In this document: piece after piece, positions 1 to 12,216 of the stretch
How the letters are laid out: the number at the start of each line of letters is the position of its first letter
Position numbering within the stretch: the first letter of the stretch is position 1
Source: Ephemerocybe angulata
Taxonomy: Eukaryota; Basidiomycota; Agaricomycetes; Agaricales; Psathyrellaceae
Reading direction: 5' to 3'
DNA: 64,000 nucleotides
NCBI GenBank assembly: GCA_013368325.1
Contig: JAACJK010000001.1
Coordinates: 2,170,001 to 2,234,000, forward strand
Notes under the pieces: model-generated
Told to the model about the DNA's origin: nothing
Seen by the model: only the letters and a program-made list of their open reading frames with translations
Databases searched by the model: none
Program-made: the position numbers and the translations under genes

Positions 1-2
1 CT

Positions 3-2055
3 GAAGTGGAGATGCAGCACGCTCATTTCGTCCTCCGGAATGGCTCGAGAGGCAGATTAAATGACCTAAAGAAGCACCTACTTCGCCAATTGTGTGTGGA
101 TAGTGGTGTTTTATCTGTTGACGGGACACGGGGCGAATTAGCTTCACGCCTCCTTCAATACGTGAGTTGTATATGTTATCCAGCGTTATATCTGGTGCTG
201 ACCGTTTCTTGGCTCAGCGCATCGAACAACGGTGGTGGACAGCGGACGACAAGCACATTGTGGAGGAAAACATTGATCATGTTGCGGATTATGAAAGACT
301 TCGCGATGGAACCACAACTGACGACTTTTTCTGGCATGCCAGTAAAACAACAGTCACAAAGGCCATCAAACCGGATCTCCTAATGGTTTTTATTCGACAC
401 GTCCAGCCCACCATAGTCCCGCCGAAGTCGGATGAGGAAGTGAATGGCTTGAAGAAAGAGTTATTGCTCCAATACATTCAGGACGAGGTTAGTGTTTCAC
501 AGGTATTCCTCATGTCGCGCTCAACGCTATCTCGCAGCGCCAACGCCTTGGTATAATCGATGAGAACGGTATCCACGCTACTGCGATCGCGACGCAAGCG
601 AAAAACCAATGCGCAAACATACTCGGAAAGGGGGTTTTAAAGGAAATCCGGCGCGATATGCAGTCCATCAATCGACCTTCATGGCAGCCAAGCGGACCCC
701 GCAGTCCAGGAGAGGCTCGATTTGGGAAATTTACTGCAGCTCAATGGCGAACATTCTGCCTTATCAATCTCCCAATCACCCTAACTCGCCTCTGGGGCAA
801 CGCCCACCCGGATTCTTTCCAGCGTAAATGTCTCGACAACTTCCTCCACCTTGTTGCAGCAGTCAAGATTGCGTCTATGAATCGAATGAACGAAGATCGC
901 GTACAGGACTATGAGCGCCATATCCAACTGTACCTATCGAGCCTTCTCGAATTATACCCGAGGTCAAACATCACCCCATACCAGCACCTCGCCTTGCACT
1001 TCCCTCGGCACCTCAGGATGTTTGGACCTGTTCATGCTTGGCGGTGTTTCGCCTTCGAACGGTACAACTACGTCATTCAATCGCTCCCTACCAACCACAA
1101 ATTCGGTGGGTTCTTAACTGAGGGTTGGCGCATTTTACTTACTGAAATCCCTTCAGGTCAACTGGAAGAAACAATGTTCAGCAAGTTCTGCAGCGCACAG
1201 CGAATTCGAGCCATATTCTCACAAAAAGGACTTTTACCTAAAGATTTGGCTCCCTTGGCAGGCTTTTTCCACGAAAACTACAGCAAGAGGTACCGCATGA
1301 ACATCAATGAGGTCTTCTTCAGCGACGATGATCAGCGTGACGAAGAAATCTCGACTTGGAAAACGGATGATCTTGCGCCTATCGAACCAGCGGTTTACGA
1401 CGCGCTGCGCAAGTGGGTGGCCATCAACGATCCCAGTTGTACTACATGCGAAGGATTTGCGTATTTTCGACACACCGTCAGGCGCTTTGCTCAAGTTTTT
1501 TCAACCCGGAACAATCATCGGAATAACAGCCAAGTATCTTTCCAAATGCCCGGCGGTTGGCTCCCTGGGGCGATACTCAATCTCTTCACTCACACTCGCG
1601 TTTCGAATGGCATCAATACCACCCAGACGTTCGCGATTATATCTCCGTACGAAGAACTGCCTGAAGAAGCCTCAGCTGCAGACCCTTATAGACGGTATCA
1701 TGTTGTCGCCGGACGCCTTGTCTACAACCGACACCAGGACGCGCGATATCTTGTACCTTTCGATGATGTGATATCTCACCTTATAACCCAAGTGGGAGAA
1801 GTACAAGGCATAGAGGGAAAGTGTCTCCTTACATTACCCCTCGACCGAGTGAGTCCCTTCTTTGTCAAGCGTACACCTACAGCCACATATCTCTTTTCAT
1901 CAGGTGTAAATATCGGTCAAGGCGCGAACACTGCTGGAAGAATGGATACGTTGTTACCGCTATGCTTCGACTGTAATCTTGAATTCACAATGAGAACTCC
2001 GACATCAAGCTCCTTCAATATAGCGCGATTTCAGTGCTTCGTTTTGCTCGCATAA
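3..2055 (+). CDS. CACTA/EnSpm-like transposon protein, 5' partial
   Basis: The frame is open from the window edge and continues through introns that I place at 162-217, 488-537 and 1106-1156, each with GT-AG ends; removing 1106-1156 joins NHKF to GQLEETMF. The N-terminal part (about 30-160) reads like a SAP-type helix pair (LKKHLLRQLCVDSG, DGTRGELASRLL). The core from 640 onward contains the segment seen in basidiomycete Tnp2/CACTA-associated proteins: KFTAAQWRTFCLINLP, then PYQHLALHFPRHLRMFGP and VHAWRCFAFERYNYVIQ, the DUF4218-like region. No catalytic DDE motif is visible in the part present, and the beginning lies outside the window. The last 200 bases (module C) recur at 14.95 and 50.25 kb without the rest of the gene. 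Product: transposon-encoded protein, probably from a decaying element. Family level is fairly sure; activity is not. Confidence 0.75.
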
Positions 2056-4300
2056 CAGCCTTTCTCGAGTCTCGCGTAAACACGATCTACATCTTCATTG
2101 ACACACGACACACGGGGTCTGTGTGCCTTCTTCCTGGTCTTCTCGTGTGCACCAGCACCGAGATCCCGAGGTGACCGGTGCTGCGGGCGAAGCGTGTCCT
2201 TTCTCATAGTTCTAGCCACAGCACTGTTGCTGATGCGATGCTATTGGTGTTAACGCTTTTCGAGAAGCATCAGTAAGGAGGATGAGTGCCTGGCTCTCAC
2301 ACGGGTCAGTCCTTCCCCTTCCCATCCTGTGCTCATAATAAAGGGAATATACTCTGGCCTTCGAGGAAATGTGCCAGTGATCCTGCCCTCGCCCTCCCCT
2401 TGGCGCTTGTCCTGGTCTTCATCCATCCCTTCCACCTCTAGGTTTTCTCCAGCACGCACGGTCTTGTATTTTTGTCCTACATTCTTAGACTTCGTCCACA
2501 CCGTTCACCTTTCCTTGAGAATTGTATTGTACTTCTATCATCGACGTGCTATCCTAGCCTTCTCATCCCGCATCCGAGCTCGCATGTTTCCTTTGTCTTT
2601 CTGCTTAGGTTCGATTTGGCTAAATTGCTCACCGACGCGGTGAGTGGAGCCGCCCTCCGCGTTCGCAGCAGGGGCACGCAAATACTAATGGCCTGGAATA
2701 GGGCGCTTATCGGTGGGGCTTTCTGGACCAGCGTCTGAATCGTCGGATCTACCGAATATGTCCACATGTTCCCAGGATTTTTGCCTCCGACGGAATGTCC
2801 CAAATCTGACATCCGACGGTTTGTCTCTACTCCCATCTCCAGTAATTGGCCATTTGAACTGAGCAAGTCGGCCAGAATCTAACCTAATGTCACGTACGTC
2901 GCTGTCAGGTACGTCCATAATACTGTGAATTTGGAACCGCCGGCTGTTCGGCATGGACGGCTGTCCGGCTGTCCGGCTTTCTGCCAGGCGTCCGGCCGTC
3001 CGGCCTTGATACTCGAGGGGTTTCATTCCTTCCTGGTTACCCTGGGAGGGAATTGGAGGCCCTATTCTGCGTAGAATAGGCTATTATTGATACTTAAATG
3101 ATTTTTCACCCTTAAAATCTGCATGTAAGCACCCTGGCGGGTGTGGATAGGGCGGGGGATCACTTTCAGGCCACCCGCTTAACCTTCCCCCTTTTTGATG
3201 GAAAGAAACGTTTAAAGGTACCATAGACACTCATAAACGCACCTCAAGTATGTCTGGTAGCTATTATATATGCAAAAATATAGTAATTGAGATAGCACAA
3301 TGGACTAAGTTCGTTGGCGGGGTGGAATGGGGCGTGGGACTTTCCGCCCGACTTGGCTCATCAGGAATCGACTTCGTAATCAGCTCCTGACCAATCCCCC
3401 GCCAACCATTTTCCCATTCCCGAGTTCCCCGAGGTACTCAAAGACTCTACGCGCTGGCGAGATATGTACCTCAACCGCCCTTAAGTGTTCCTGGAGTGCA
3501 AATGATATACAGCCGGACAGCCGGACGCCCGTACAGCCGGTTGCCGGACGCCCGACGATTCCAATAACGGGGTGTTCTCGGTACGTCTCGAACGACACTT
3601 TCAGGCTAAATCGTCTCTAATCGCATCATTCCTCTTTCGACTCTCATTTCTGTCCGTCCAGACCCGACCAGAACACCCAGCGCGCCTGATACTCGACAAA
3701 CATAGGAGCTGGGTGCGGCCCTGTTGAGTGGGCCACTGTTGGCCGAATAGGGAGGACGAAAGGTCGGTGAGGTAGAACTGAGCTCAGAGTTATTCCCATC
3801 GGTCGGGGTAAGTGCTGTTCAATTCTCCTCTCACGTTGTTGCACCCAGTATATCTTATTCATGCCCTGACAGACGCTGGCCTTTCGCCACCCCTCCGCGC
3901 CTTGCTTCGCTCCTACTCGACGTACGTGAGCAGGGAACCTCTAGCCTAACCGCCCAGAACGCCCCACACAGCAGCTTCGACACAGGACCTACGCATATGA
4001 CAAGATGGAGCGCACTCCCGTACACTTGTTCATGGATGCCCTTCCGTTGTCGCTTCTAATTCGTGTGGACCCATGCCTCCTAGGATCAAATATAGTGCGA
4101 ATGCATAGACCTCTCCCTATATGTCGTATGTAGCCCAAGAGGCGGGTCCCATCTGCGACATTGGCTCCTGCTCGAGCCGACACTGTCGGCGAGCCCGTTT
4201 TGCCCTCAGCTGCCCGGCTGCCGCTGGATGTGCTCGAAACAGTGCCGAATCGCGTTCGATGCGCTAATATAGGAACAGGAAATGGGACGCACGGGGCGCA
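1840..4300 (+). repeat. Composite repeat copy I (modules C-E-B-B2-X)
   Basis: Module C (1840-2300) overlaps the 3' end of the transposon gene. Module E (about 2300-2640) and module B (2685-3060) follow, then B2 (3575-3880) and the beginning of X/F (4160-4340). Each has clear copies at 10.2, 15.0-16.5, 46.6 and 50.2-52.6 kb. B is recognised by CCACATGTTCCCAGGATTTT and ends in a splice-site-like GTACGT. About 500 bp between B and B2 (3065-3570) is not shared with the other copies and looks like an insertion; it includes the CG-rich stretch CGGCTGTCCGGCTGTCCGGC. No protein is assigned. Confidence 0.7.
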
Positions 4301-4525
4301 CTGCGATAGGTAAGCCTCGAAGATTTCCTTGGTTCGCTTGCACTTACCAATTCTTCCCTCCTCAGAATGCAGACGTCACTAAAAACACTTCCACTGAGGG
4401 AAGAGAAGAGCGTGCCCGGAAGGCCACAGTGTACATGTGCAAAGCGTGTGAGCCCTCTGATTCAGGCACAAGTAAGGGTGGGTGCTGCTCTTTATCTCTG
4501 TCTTCACAAGTCTCAAATGGTGTAG

Positions 4526-6780
4526 ATGTCCTTCCTCGAGGACGCTATGCGCTACGGGGCTCCAGAGGGTGATACGACCTCGGGAGAATGGCTTGTTTCC
4601 AGTTCGTTGTGCATCATCAAGCTTGTCCAACAAACGGGGTACTTTTGAGAAAGGTAAGTCCACATTTGTCCCTCATACCAATGCTGAACAAACTTATCCC
4701 CCAGGAACTCATTCGACACCTACTTGCGACCCCTGGTCCGGCGAACGCTTCTCAACCACGTGTATAAGCTTATGGACGAACGACTCTCACTCGAGGACGG
4801 GCTGGGGATGAAAGCCTGAAGTGTGTAGCCAGTACTGACGAACACAGGCCCATGGTGTACTCGGCAGCGGCCGACCTCATCCACAACATCAAGAGGACCT
4901 ATCATTCGACCGGCTAGCAAGCACGCATTGTGCATGTTTACTCGTCGCTCCTATTCAACTCATTGCTTGCCTTCCGTCTCCGCATATCTTCTTTGCCAAA
5001 GTCCTTTCTGCTTTACCGACACAACCGTTGCAAAAGTCTCATAGCAAAGCAAAGTGAGGTATGTGTGTCATGCAACCCGTGGTTCGCGCAGCTTTGGAGA
5101 AAGCTAGGACAGCTGCGAGGGTCAGGAACAGAGACAGCTCCCCGAGAACCGATCATCGAAGGGTTCTTCAAAGCCCATACTAGTGGTGCATCGAATGTGT
5201 TAAGGACCTGAAGGATGTTATGAATGGTGCGCTGTTATCTTTTCTCGTCTCGCACCTGGGCTGATGGAGGTACATAATGTCGGCAACTCTATCGTGCACT
5301 TTTTACACTTCCGCGTTATTCTAATCGCGCTAAAGAAATTGGAAGCCCCCCGCCTTGACTGAATGTTCGCCTTTCGGCTTTTCGAAGGATGGATGTGTCT
5401 CGTGCATCTCACTTTATGATCTTGACCAGCGCCTGAACGAATAGAACGACATTGTCGACTGGACAGATGGAGCTCGATCCTCACGTCTTCCAAGAGGTAG
5501 GGACGCACAAAATTGCATTCTTCTTCGCTTCTGCGCAGAAGCGAATTGTCTTCCTCAAACGTCTGCCATTTCTTATTCATTCGCGAGATCACTACCATGA
5601 CCCTGGTCATCATCGTTCTAAAGTTCCTCATCGAGAGGCTGCCACAGCTTGGTGACGAGTACGATGACCGGTGCTACTATCCGGCTTTCAAGATGGTGTT
5701 CAGTGCTGTTGCTGTATTTCCTGTTCTCAATGATTCTATTCTCGCTTCCCAGCCCTCTGACATGGACTGTTTCCCGCTTGCTGCAAAACCGTCGAAGCAG
5801 GGAAGCCAACTCACCCCTTCATTCTCCTTTGGGCCCTGTCCCGAGCTATTGGTACGGGCGGTGGTCGATTCGAGATCCTTTACAGGGCTGTCCTACCCCT
5901 GCTTCCCCAGGTGCTAGAGAGCCTCAACCGCTTACCTACCGCATGATCGTTGAGCTTGCCTTGACATCCCTTTGTGACTCACACATCTCCTTCCTCATGT
6001 CACTCCTAGCCATTGCCCTTCGTGGAACCTAGGCTAGCACGACAGGGTCTTCGAACGCCGGAACACTGCATCGAAAACCTTGCGCCCGACTTCCTCAATC
6101 CGACATCGAGCATCGTTTTGCGCGAACTCATGGAAGCCCTCTCCAACTATCTCAGAAAGGACCTACTTTGACGTACCACCAACTACTCTGAGCCGGCCAA
6201 GCTATCTTTTGAGTCAATCTCCCTGAGCCCCATTGCCAATCTCGCAGTCAAGTCCTTGCCCAAAACAAGTCCCGCAGGCCAGATCCACGCATACAGTTAC
6301 CTTGTGAACTATGCGTCGCTGCGAATCCCAAGGCTACCGCAAGACATCGTCGTCATACGATCCTTGAAGATTCGATTCCTCATGCCCTGCAAGTTCGTTG
6401 CATCCCTCATAGAAGGCTCGGTCCAGACGAAGAACTCCACCATTATACCGGGCGACATCCTCGTTATAGTCCACCAATCGCTTCACTTTCCTGTTTCAAA
6501 TGTCTCATGGACGTGGAAGAACACGACTTGTGGCATCCACCCCGGATCTGGGACATAGGTGGATTGCTAATCGGGAACTCAACCTCATTCCCACTCTCAT
6601 CCAACGTACTCTCGCAAAGATCTCCTTCACGACCTACCATGCAATTTCGACAACATCTTGGAGCTACTCATAGATATTCTGAAAATCAGCAACTCCCAGG
6701 CTTGCGACATCGAGGTATGTCCGTATCGAATGCCTCTTGATCGTGACTCAGTTTGGCTGACCCACCTGCTAAAGGTTCGA
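4526..6780 (+). pseudogene. TRA1: TRA1 (TRRAP homologue) fragment, decayed
   Basis: Tra1 is the giant PI3K-like scaffold of the SAGA and NuA4 histone acetyltransferase complexes. Translated pieces in different frames follow the N-terminal third of the family in order: MSFLEDAMRYGAPEGD, then PLVRRTLLNHVYKLMDERL, PMVYSAAADLIHNIKRTYHS, ARIVHVYSSLLFN, FRVILIALKKLEAP, FAFRLFEGW, IVLKFLIERLPQLGD, MVFSAVAVFPVLND, DCFPLAAKPSKQG, RTPEHCIENLAPDFLNP, VLRELMEALSNYLRKDLL, NYSEPAK, SLPKTSPAGQIHAY, STPDLGHRW and LHDLPCNFDNILELLIDILK. In-frame stops occur at 4646-4648 and 4915-4917, and many single-base frame changes separate the blocks. Introns are still visible, for example around 4661-4705. The family is about 3,500 residues or more; only roughly 600-700 are represented, so this is a genomic, intron-containing fragment and not a processed copy. 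The rest of TRA1 is not in the window. Confidence 0.85.
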
Positions 6781-7089
6781 ACACGCCGTCGCCCGCATGC
6801 CCTTCCAGCCCCAGAACCCTAGCCTGCCCGTCGGCAATCGACCTACAAGGATCGAAGATGACCATCCAGATACCGCGATGCGGCGAAAGCCCCGTGAACT
6901 GCCGAAACTCCATCACCGTGCTCATATCCTGATACTACTCCTTCGATCGTAGCTATTGAACTGGCGCCATTTAGCTCTCGTGTTTTATCGTTCAGGTGTT
7001 GCCTTAAGCGCTGTGGCGTGCCTCGAGGAGCCCAGGAGAAGGACACGAGGTCATATCTTGTGAACACTGACAAAGGAGATCCTAACGCT

Positions 7090-8655
7090 AACGTCATAGA
7101 AAGCCCACCGCTTCCAACCTCTACTGGTTTCTTCTCAAAGACATTCGCCATCTGAGGGCGGGGATTAAATGGTGCTCGTCTTTGTTCCCCGTCTCTTTGT
7201 CATCGACCGGTCATATAGTCGCCGCCCGCGCTACCTCACGGTAAGTTTCGCACATCCCTCTTCCTCCACTGAATATCACACCAGCTTTCACCTGAACTTT
7301 ATCTCAATGACTCGCACATCTCTCGAATGTAAGTGTTACGGATATACTACATGAAAGCAAGGCTGAATGACTGTGTTCTAGGGATTGTTATCGCCATTGC
7401 TTCGCTCCGCTCCGATGGGCATGGCCCCATCTTGAAAGGTTCGGATATTAAAGACGCTGGTAATGGGGTTTCACATATACTTTGAGACGTTGTTTGACTC
7501 CCTGTCAGTATTTCGAGAAGTAAAGGGCTCCAACCACCGGTTTTCTCCTCGCGGTGCCATCGACGAAGCCCTGAGAACCGGCCTTTTGCACCTCGTCAGT
7601 CACTTCAGCACTCCCTATCGTTCGCTCACCTAACCCCTCGACGCGAAAGATCTTTGGTCAACTGGTCGTGGTCAGGGACGCTAACAGACTCAACGAGTAT
7701 CAAGAGGAAGTTCTGTTATCCGACTTGGGTAATGTGTAGGTTGCAAAAAACTCGATTTCGACTTGTGTCTAAGCTGCGCTTTTCTCTACCTTCAGCTGGG
7801 ATGAGATACCGAAGACCGACTCTCCAGACCTTGACCAGCTGATCACGGCTTCGATTAGGACGTCGCCCAGGAAGCTGGCCTCCTCTCGGACGATCAAGAG
7901 CGCGACGAAACGTTCGCGGGTCCATGACGCCCAAATCAAGCGTTTCCACGAGCTTGTCGAGTTCATCGACCTTGATGCTCAGGACGCTGCCTCCGATTCG
8001 CGCCTCGAGAAGGTATGTCCTAAGCTTACGCACGTTCTGCAAGCGAGTGCTGACCTTCCTCCAGCTTAAAGAAACACTGCGAGAGCGCTCCGATTTGGTG
8101 GACAGAATAGAGAAGGCCAAAGTTGATTGGCACTCGGAGAGGGGAGCTGCCGGTACTCAAGTACGTCCACTTCGTCCTGCCTCGCGCCCCTCGCGCCCGC
8201 TAACTGATGCCCATTGAGATGAAAGCGATTCGCGAATTGATTATTGCGGCCTGCGAACAATTCGGCGACCATATTTCTGATGGGGTCCGCGCTGCATTCG
8301 AACATGCGGGAGAACCTGACAGCGACATAGAGGAACCGGTTTCATTTGAGGTGAGTTGCGCCATCTAGCAGGAGCGTTTAACATTTGGCTGACAAGATAC
8401 AAGGAACTGATTGTGCAGCTCGCTGAACTCGACAGTGGGGTGGCGAAGATTGAAGCTCAAGAAGCCGAGAAGAAGGAGATCATTGCAGAGGTATTTCAAA
8501 AGAGACGCGGCGTTTCTCCATGCGGGGATGCTCATATATCTTTTCAGATAAGGGAAATGATGTTGAAGGCCTTTGGAGTGGGAGGGAATCTCTTCATGGT
8601 TCTCAAGGACAGGGACAACGTAGACTGGACCCACATTGACGTTTGGGCTACATAG
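7090..8655 (+). pseudogene. Unknown multi-exon gene, probably broken
   Basis: I do not recognise the family. Several exons bounded by GT-AG introns of 50-60 bp can be followed: KPTASNLYWFLLKDIRHLR (from 7097), LSPELYLNDSHISRM, WDCYRHCFAPLRWAWPHLER, FGQLVVVRDANRLNEYQ, WDEIPKTDSPDLDQL (7797 on), then RVHDAQIKRFHELVEFIDLD, LKETLRERSDLVDRIEKAK, IRELIIAACEQFGDHISDG, ELIVQLAELDSGVAKIEAQE and a final exon ending KDRDNVDWTHIDVWAT at 8655. The later exons are charged and helix-rich and suggest coiled coil. A stop after YFEK near 7521 and frame changes in the 7500-7680 stretch argue for a broken gene, though another exon choice could rescue part of it. The WDEIPK to LDAQDA segment is homologous to module H at 16.75 and 52.63 kb. 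Confidence 0.5.
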
Positions 8656-8849
8656 GCTATCCTACCGGTTCCATGTCTATATATGGCTTTGTCGTTCTTA
8701 TTGAAAGACCTTTGGTACTCATTGACGTTGCACAACTCTCATTGACGTAGCACAACTTCGTTCTCTGCCAACGAACGAGCGCAAGAAATGGTGGGGTGTC
8801 CATGGTACGTCAGGACAGTGCAAAATAGGCGCGGGTCATCCTGTGGGTG

Positions 8850-9720
8850 TTTTCTTTGCCTCCTGACGGCTGGGCCTGGCTTGGGCGCTAATTCGCCTGA
8901 GATTCCGTCCGAATCCTGTCGGATCTGTCAGAACGGTCCGAAAATCCAGAAATGTAGATACATTCCCAGGGTTCCAACTCCGTTGCGAGCTCTCCTGCCA
9001 GAGCGCAACATTGCTCTCTTCCCTCCATCTCGTTGCTTGACTGGTTCTAGTACTATCGACCTATTCTGAACTCTGGGAAAGGTAAGGACGAGGATCACCC
9101 ACAAACTTTGAACGGACGACATACTGTGGAATGAACCTTTCAACGATCTCGCCTCGATGATCTGAGCCTTGGCCAGCGACGATTCTGTACCCTCTCGAGT
9201 ATATTACACGCCCCTCTCAAGGTGCGTGAGTCTGCAATCTATCATAAGCGCAACTACCCGGCTTACTTCTTTCTGGATCCAGCACGCCAGTGTCGGAAAC
9301 ACACCTATGCCGGGCGAGCACGAGGTGCAGAGTACGAATTTCCCCGTCGGTACGGACCCCATGGCCTCGAGAACCCATCTCAGAACGACACGGCCTCACC
9401 ATATACTGGAAACAGTCGCAGAATCGCGTTCGATGCGCTTAAATGGCTCCTAGATTCGGTCTGCCAATGGGACGCACGAGCCGCAGTGTGGAAGGTATGC
9501 CTCGAAGCTTCGCAAGATTCGCTCACATTTACCAATTCTTCACCCCTCATACTCCAGACACCCTACCGTCGAGGCCACTGAGAGCACCTCCACTGGCCCA
9601 GATACGGACAGAGATAGAAAGCCCACACCAGGATGGCCAATATAGAGCTGCGTAATCGCTCGCCCTGTGCACTTCCGGAGTGGGAGTGGGCGCTAGTGAG
9701 CCCGAACGTCAAGGTACGCC
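8850..9720 (+). repeat. Module A repeat, copy 1
   Basis: This stretch starts at the GGGCGCTAATTCGCCTGA block and runs through ACTCTGGGAAAGGTAAGG, a segment with splice-like borders and GATTCGGTCTGCCAATGGGA. It is repeated almost entirely at 13.91-14.79 kb and its first 500 bp at the inner ends of both palindrome arms. One frame gives FDALKWLLDSVCQWDARAA, which resembles a peptide in module X (FDALTWFLYSIWKWDARAA), so A and X may share an exon ancestor. No known protein was identified. Confidence 0.75.
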
Positions 9721-10019
9721 AGTATGCCATTAATCACAGGCCTGATTCTCTTTCTTAACTGTACTTGGTTTCAGCACGCCGAATCCAACTCAACACACGC
9801 ATGTGCTGAGCGACCACAAGACGCAGAGTCCACCTTCCCCCATCATTGCCTAGTACCGGACGAGGTCCAGCAGCGTTCCCGGTGGCTTGGACGTCGCGCC
9901 GGTCGCGGTACCTCCGTATCGGATCCTTCTTGGCTCAGTTTAGCTGACCCATGAAGGGTGAAGTGGCAAGACGAGCATGCGCTAGGCGCAGCCAAGGGCT
10001 TGCACAATATGGCGGACCT

Positions 10020-11545
10020 TCTAATTTGCGCCAGCACCACGATCCCGAGGTGACCTGTGCTGCGGGTGAAGCTAAGGTACGTGTTCTTTCTCCTAGCTCT
10101 ACCGACAGCGCTGTTACTGAAGCGATTACATTGGTGTTGACGCCTTTCGAGAGGCATCAGCAAGGAGGACGAGTTCCTCCTGGCCATCGTCCTTCTCCGC
10201 GTTCGCAGCAGGGGCACGCAAATGCCAATGGCCCGGAATAGCCTGAGGGCGCTTATCGGTCGGCTTTCTGTCGGACTAGCGTCTGAATCGTCGGATCTAC
10301 CGAATATGTCCACATGTTCCCAGGATTTTTGCCTCCGACAGAATGTCCCAAATCTGACATCGGTTTGTCTACTCCCCATCTGTTTCTCATCGCATCATTC
10401 CTCCTTCTCCAGGTGCACAGCGCCTCGAGATCTCGTTTCTGTCCGTCCAGACCCGACCCAGCGCGCCTGATACTCCGCGCCTTGCACTTCTTCTTCGTCC
10501 CTACTCGACGGGGTCCCAGCACCATGAATACCCTCACTTCTGCGGCATCGGCTCCTGCATCAAGCCGACTCTGTGCGCGAGCTCGTTTGTGACCAATCAA
10601 CGAGATTCAGACCCGACCGCTGCTACTCTCGCATACGTTGAGATGGCTGGAGATTCCATACCCCAAGGTGAGCACCGCATATTTGAATAGCAGTATGTGG
10701 AACTGAAACTCGACTCCCAAGCATGCCCTCGCTCGTCGCAGAAAGGTCGGACGAGAGGATCTGTGTGTATGTGAAAGTAGGTGAGTCCTAGCTTCCTTAT
10801 CTACACGCCGTGTGTCTGTATTCACCCGGCTTCGACCCAGATTTACTGACTGGCCCCTCCCACGCGTTTCTCTCGCCACCGCAGTCTACTTTCACCGCCA
10901 GAGCCGCTCGAATCCTTCGACGGATCTCAGGACGCCCGAGAGACCATAAGTAGGCGTTAAACTCAGAACCGCTTTGACGGCGAACCGAGGTAAGCTGCAC
11001 CTTTAAGTCGGCCACATTCAGTTGCAATTGGCTTACTTCCTTTCCAGCTCTTCGAGTTCACCGCCGACAGGCATCCATTCGACTTGCGTGAACCACGTCC
11101 GCACGCAACCGACCCGTGCGCCCCCGATATCCCATACCCGCCGAAGTATCTTACTTGGTGCCCTTCAGCCGCTGGATGTGTTGACCTGGCCTTGTACGCG
11201 AGACACTGTAGTCTGTCTCATCATGTGCTGGATACAATGCCGAATCACGTTCGATGCGCTTACATGGTTCCTATATTCAATCTGGAAATGGGACGCACGG
11301 GCCGCCCTGCGATAGGTAAGCCTCGAAGATTCGCTTGGTTCGCTTGCACTTACCAATTCTCCCCTCTTCAGAATGCAGGCGCCACTAAAAACACTTCCAT
11401 TGAGGGAAGAGAAGAGCGCGCCCGGGCAGCCATGTGAGCTGGGTAAGCACTCGCCCCTTGCGCACACCTGCAAGCGTGTAAGCGTCCTGATTCAGGCACA
11501 AACAAAGGTGGGTGCTGTTTTTCATCCCTTCTGTCTTTCCAAGTC
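10020..11545 (+). repeat. Composite repeat copy III (partial C, B, B2, G, X, F)
   Basis: A C fragment (10020-10180) precedes B (10235-10375), B2 (10385-10720), G (10770-10915), X (11041-11312) and the start of F (11370-11545). Introns with GT-AG ends can be drawn at about 10670-10695, 10999-11041 and 11314-11371. The order is the same as at 51.0-52.4 kb. X ends in NLEMGRTGRPAIG; F begins AATGCAGGCG. The part of F shared with the TRA1-bearing copies suggests the whole B-to-F series may derive from a TRA1 locus, but B, G and X themselves do not read as Tra1 to me. Confidence 0.7.
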
Positions 11546-12200
11546 TCAACCAGTGTGATTATACGAGCTGTTCACTGGGGGGCTGGATGTGCTCGATGAT
11601 GGGGCCTCTAACCATTGCTCAGCTTCTGACACACTGGAAAAGCTCAGCGGGCTACAGACCGAGGTCAGGAGCAGGACAGCTAGACATCCGACTTTATTTT
11701 TTCATTTCTTTCCGTAGCGGCCGTTCGTTCGTTCTGCCTATGATTTTCCTATATCCGCGAAATCTAATGTCATAATTTGGATGAATTGCAGTGACACCAT
11801 CTCACCCGAGCTTCCTCTGCAGTATTGATCCTTCGAGTAGTTCTTGAACACTGCAGGGGAGTCTGTTCCATGTTCTCCACCTCTTCACGATGCAAGAACT
11901 AGTCCGTCCTACGTTTCTGTAGGCAGTGGAACCATTTTAATTATTTGCTTGGGCACTAATCTACACCTCATGCCCCTCTATCCTTTGCTCACTTCTCCCA
12001 GGTGGGAATCCGGTTTCACACCCAATCGCACGACGGGTCCACCTGGCAAGCCCCTTCCTTTCCCGTCTCAATTACAATGCGTATCCGAAGGCAATTACAA
12101 CGTTATCCATACCGAGAAGTCTCTCGCACAACTGGAATAGGTCGTGTTCATGAAGGGCTTTCTCAGCGTCTACTAGAGACGCGGCAGGGTTTCGCCTTCC
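11546..12200. other. No gene seen
   Basis: Only short open frames without family resemblance. The segment shows no copy elsewhere in the window apart from its first bases, which continue the F module. Confidence 0.5.
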
Positions 12201-12216
12201 TCTTGACCTCGCCCTT

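Noticed and set aside
10020..11545. A real multi-exon gene over B-G-X-F
   Set aside because: Intron borders are plausible but no frame can be carried through more than two exons and copies differ by frame-changing indels; treated as a repeat made of old exons.
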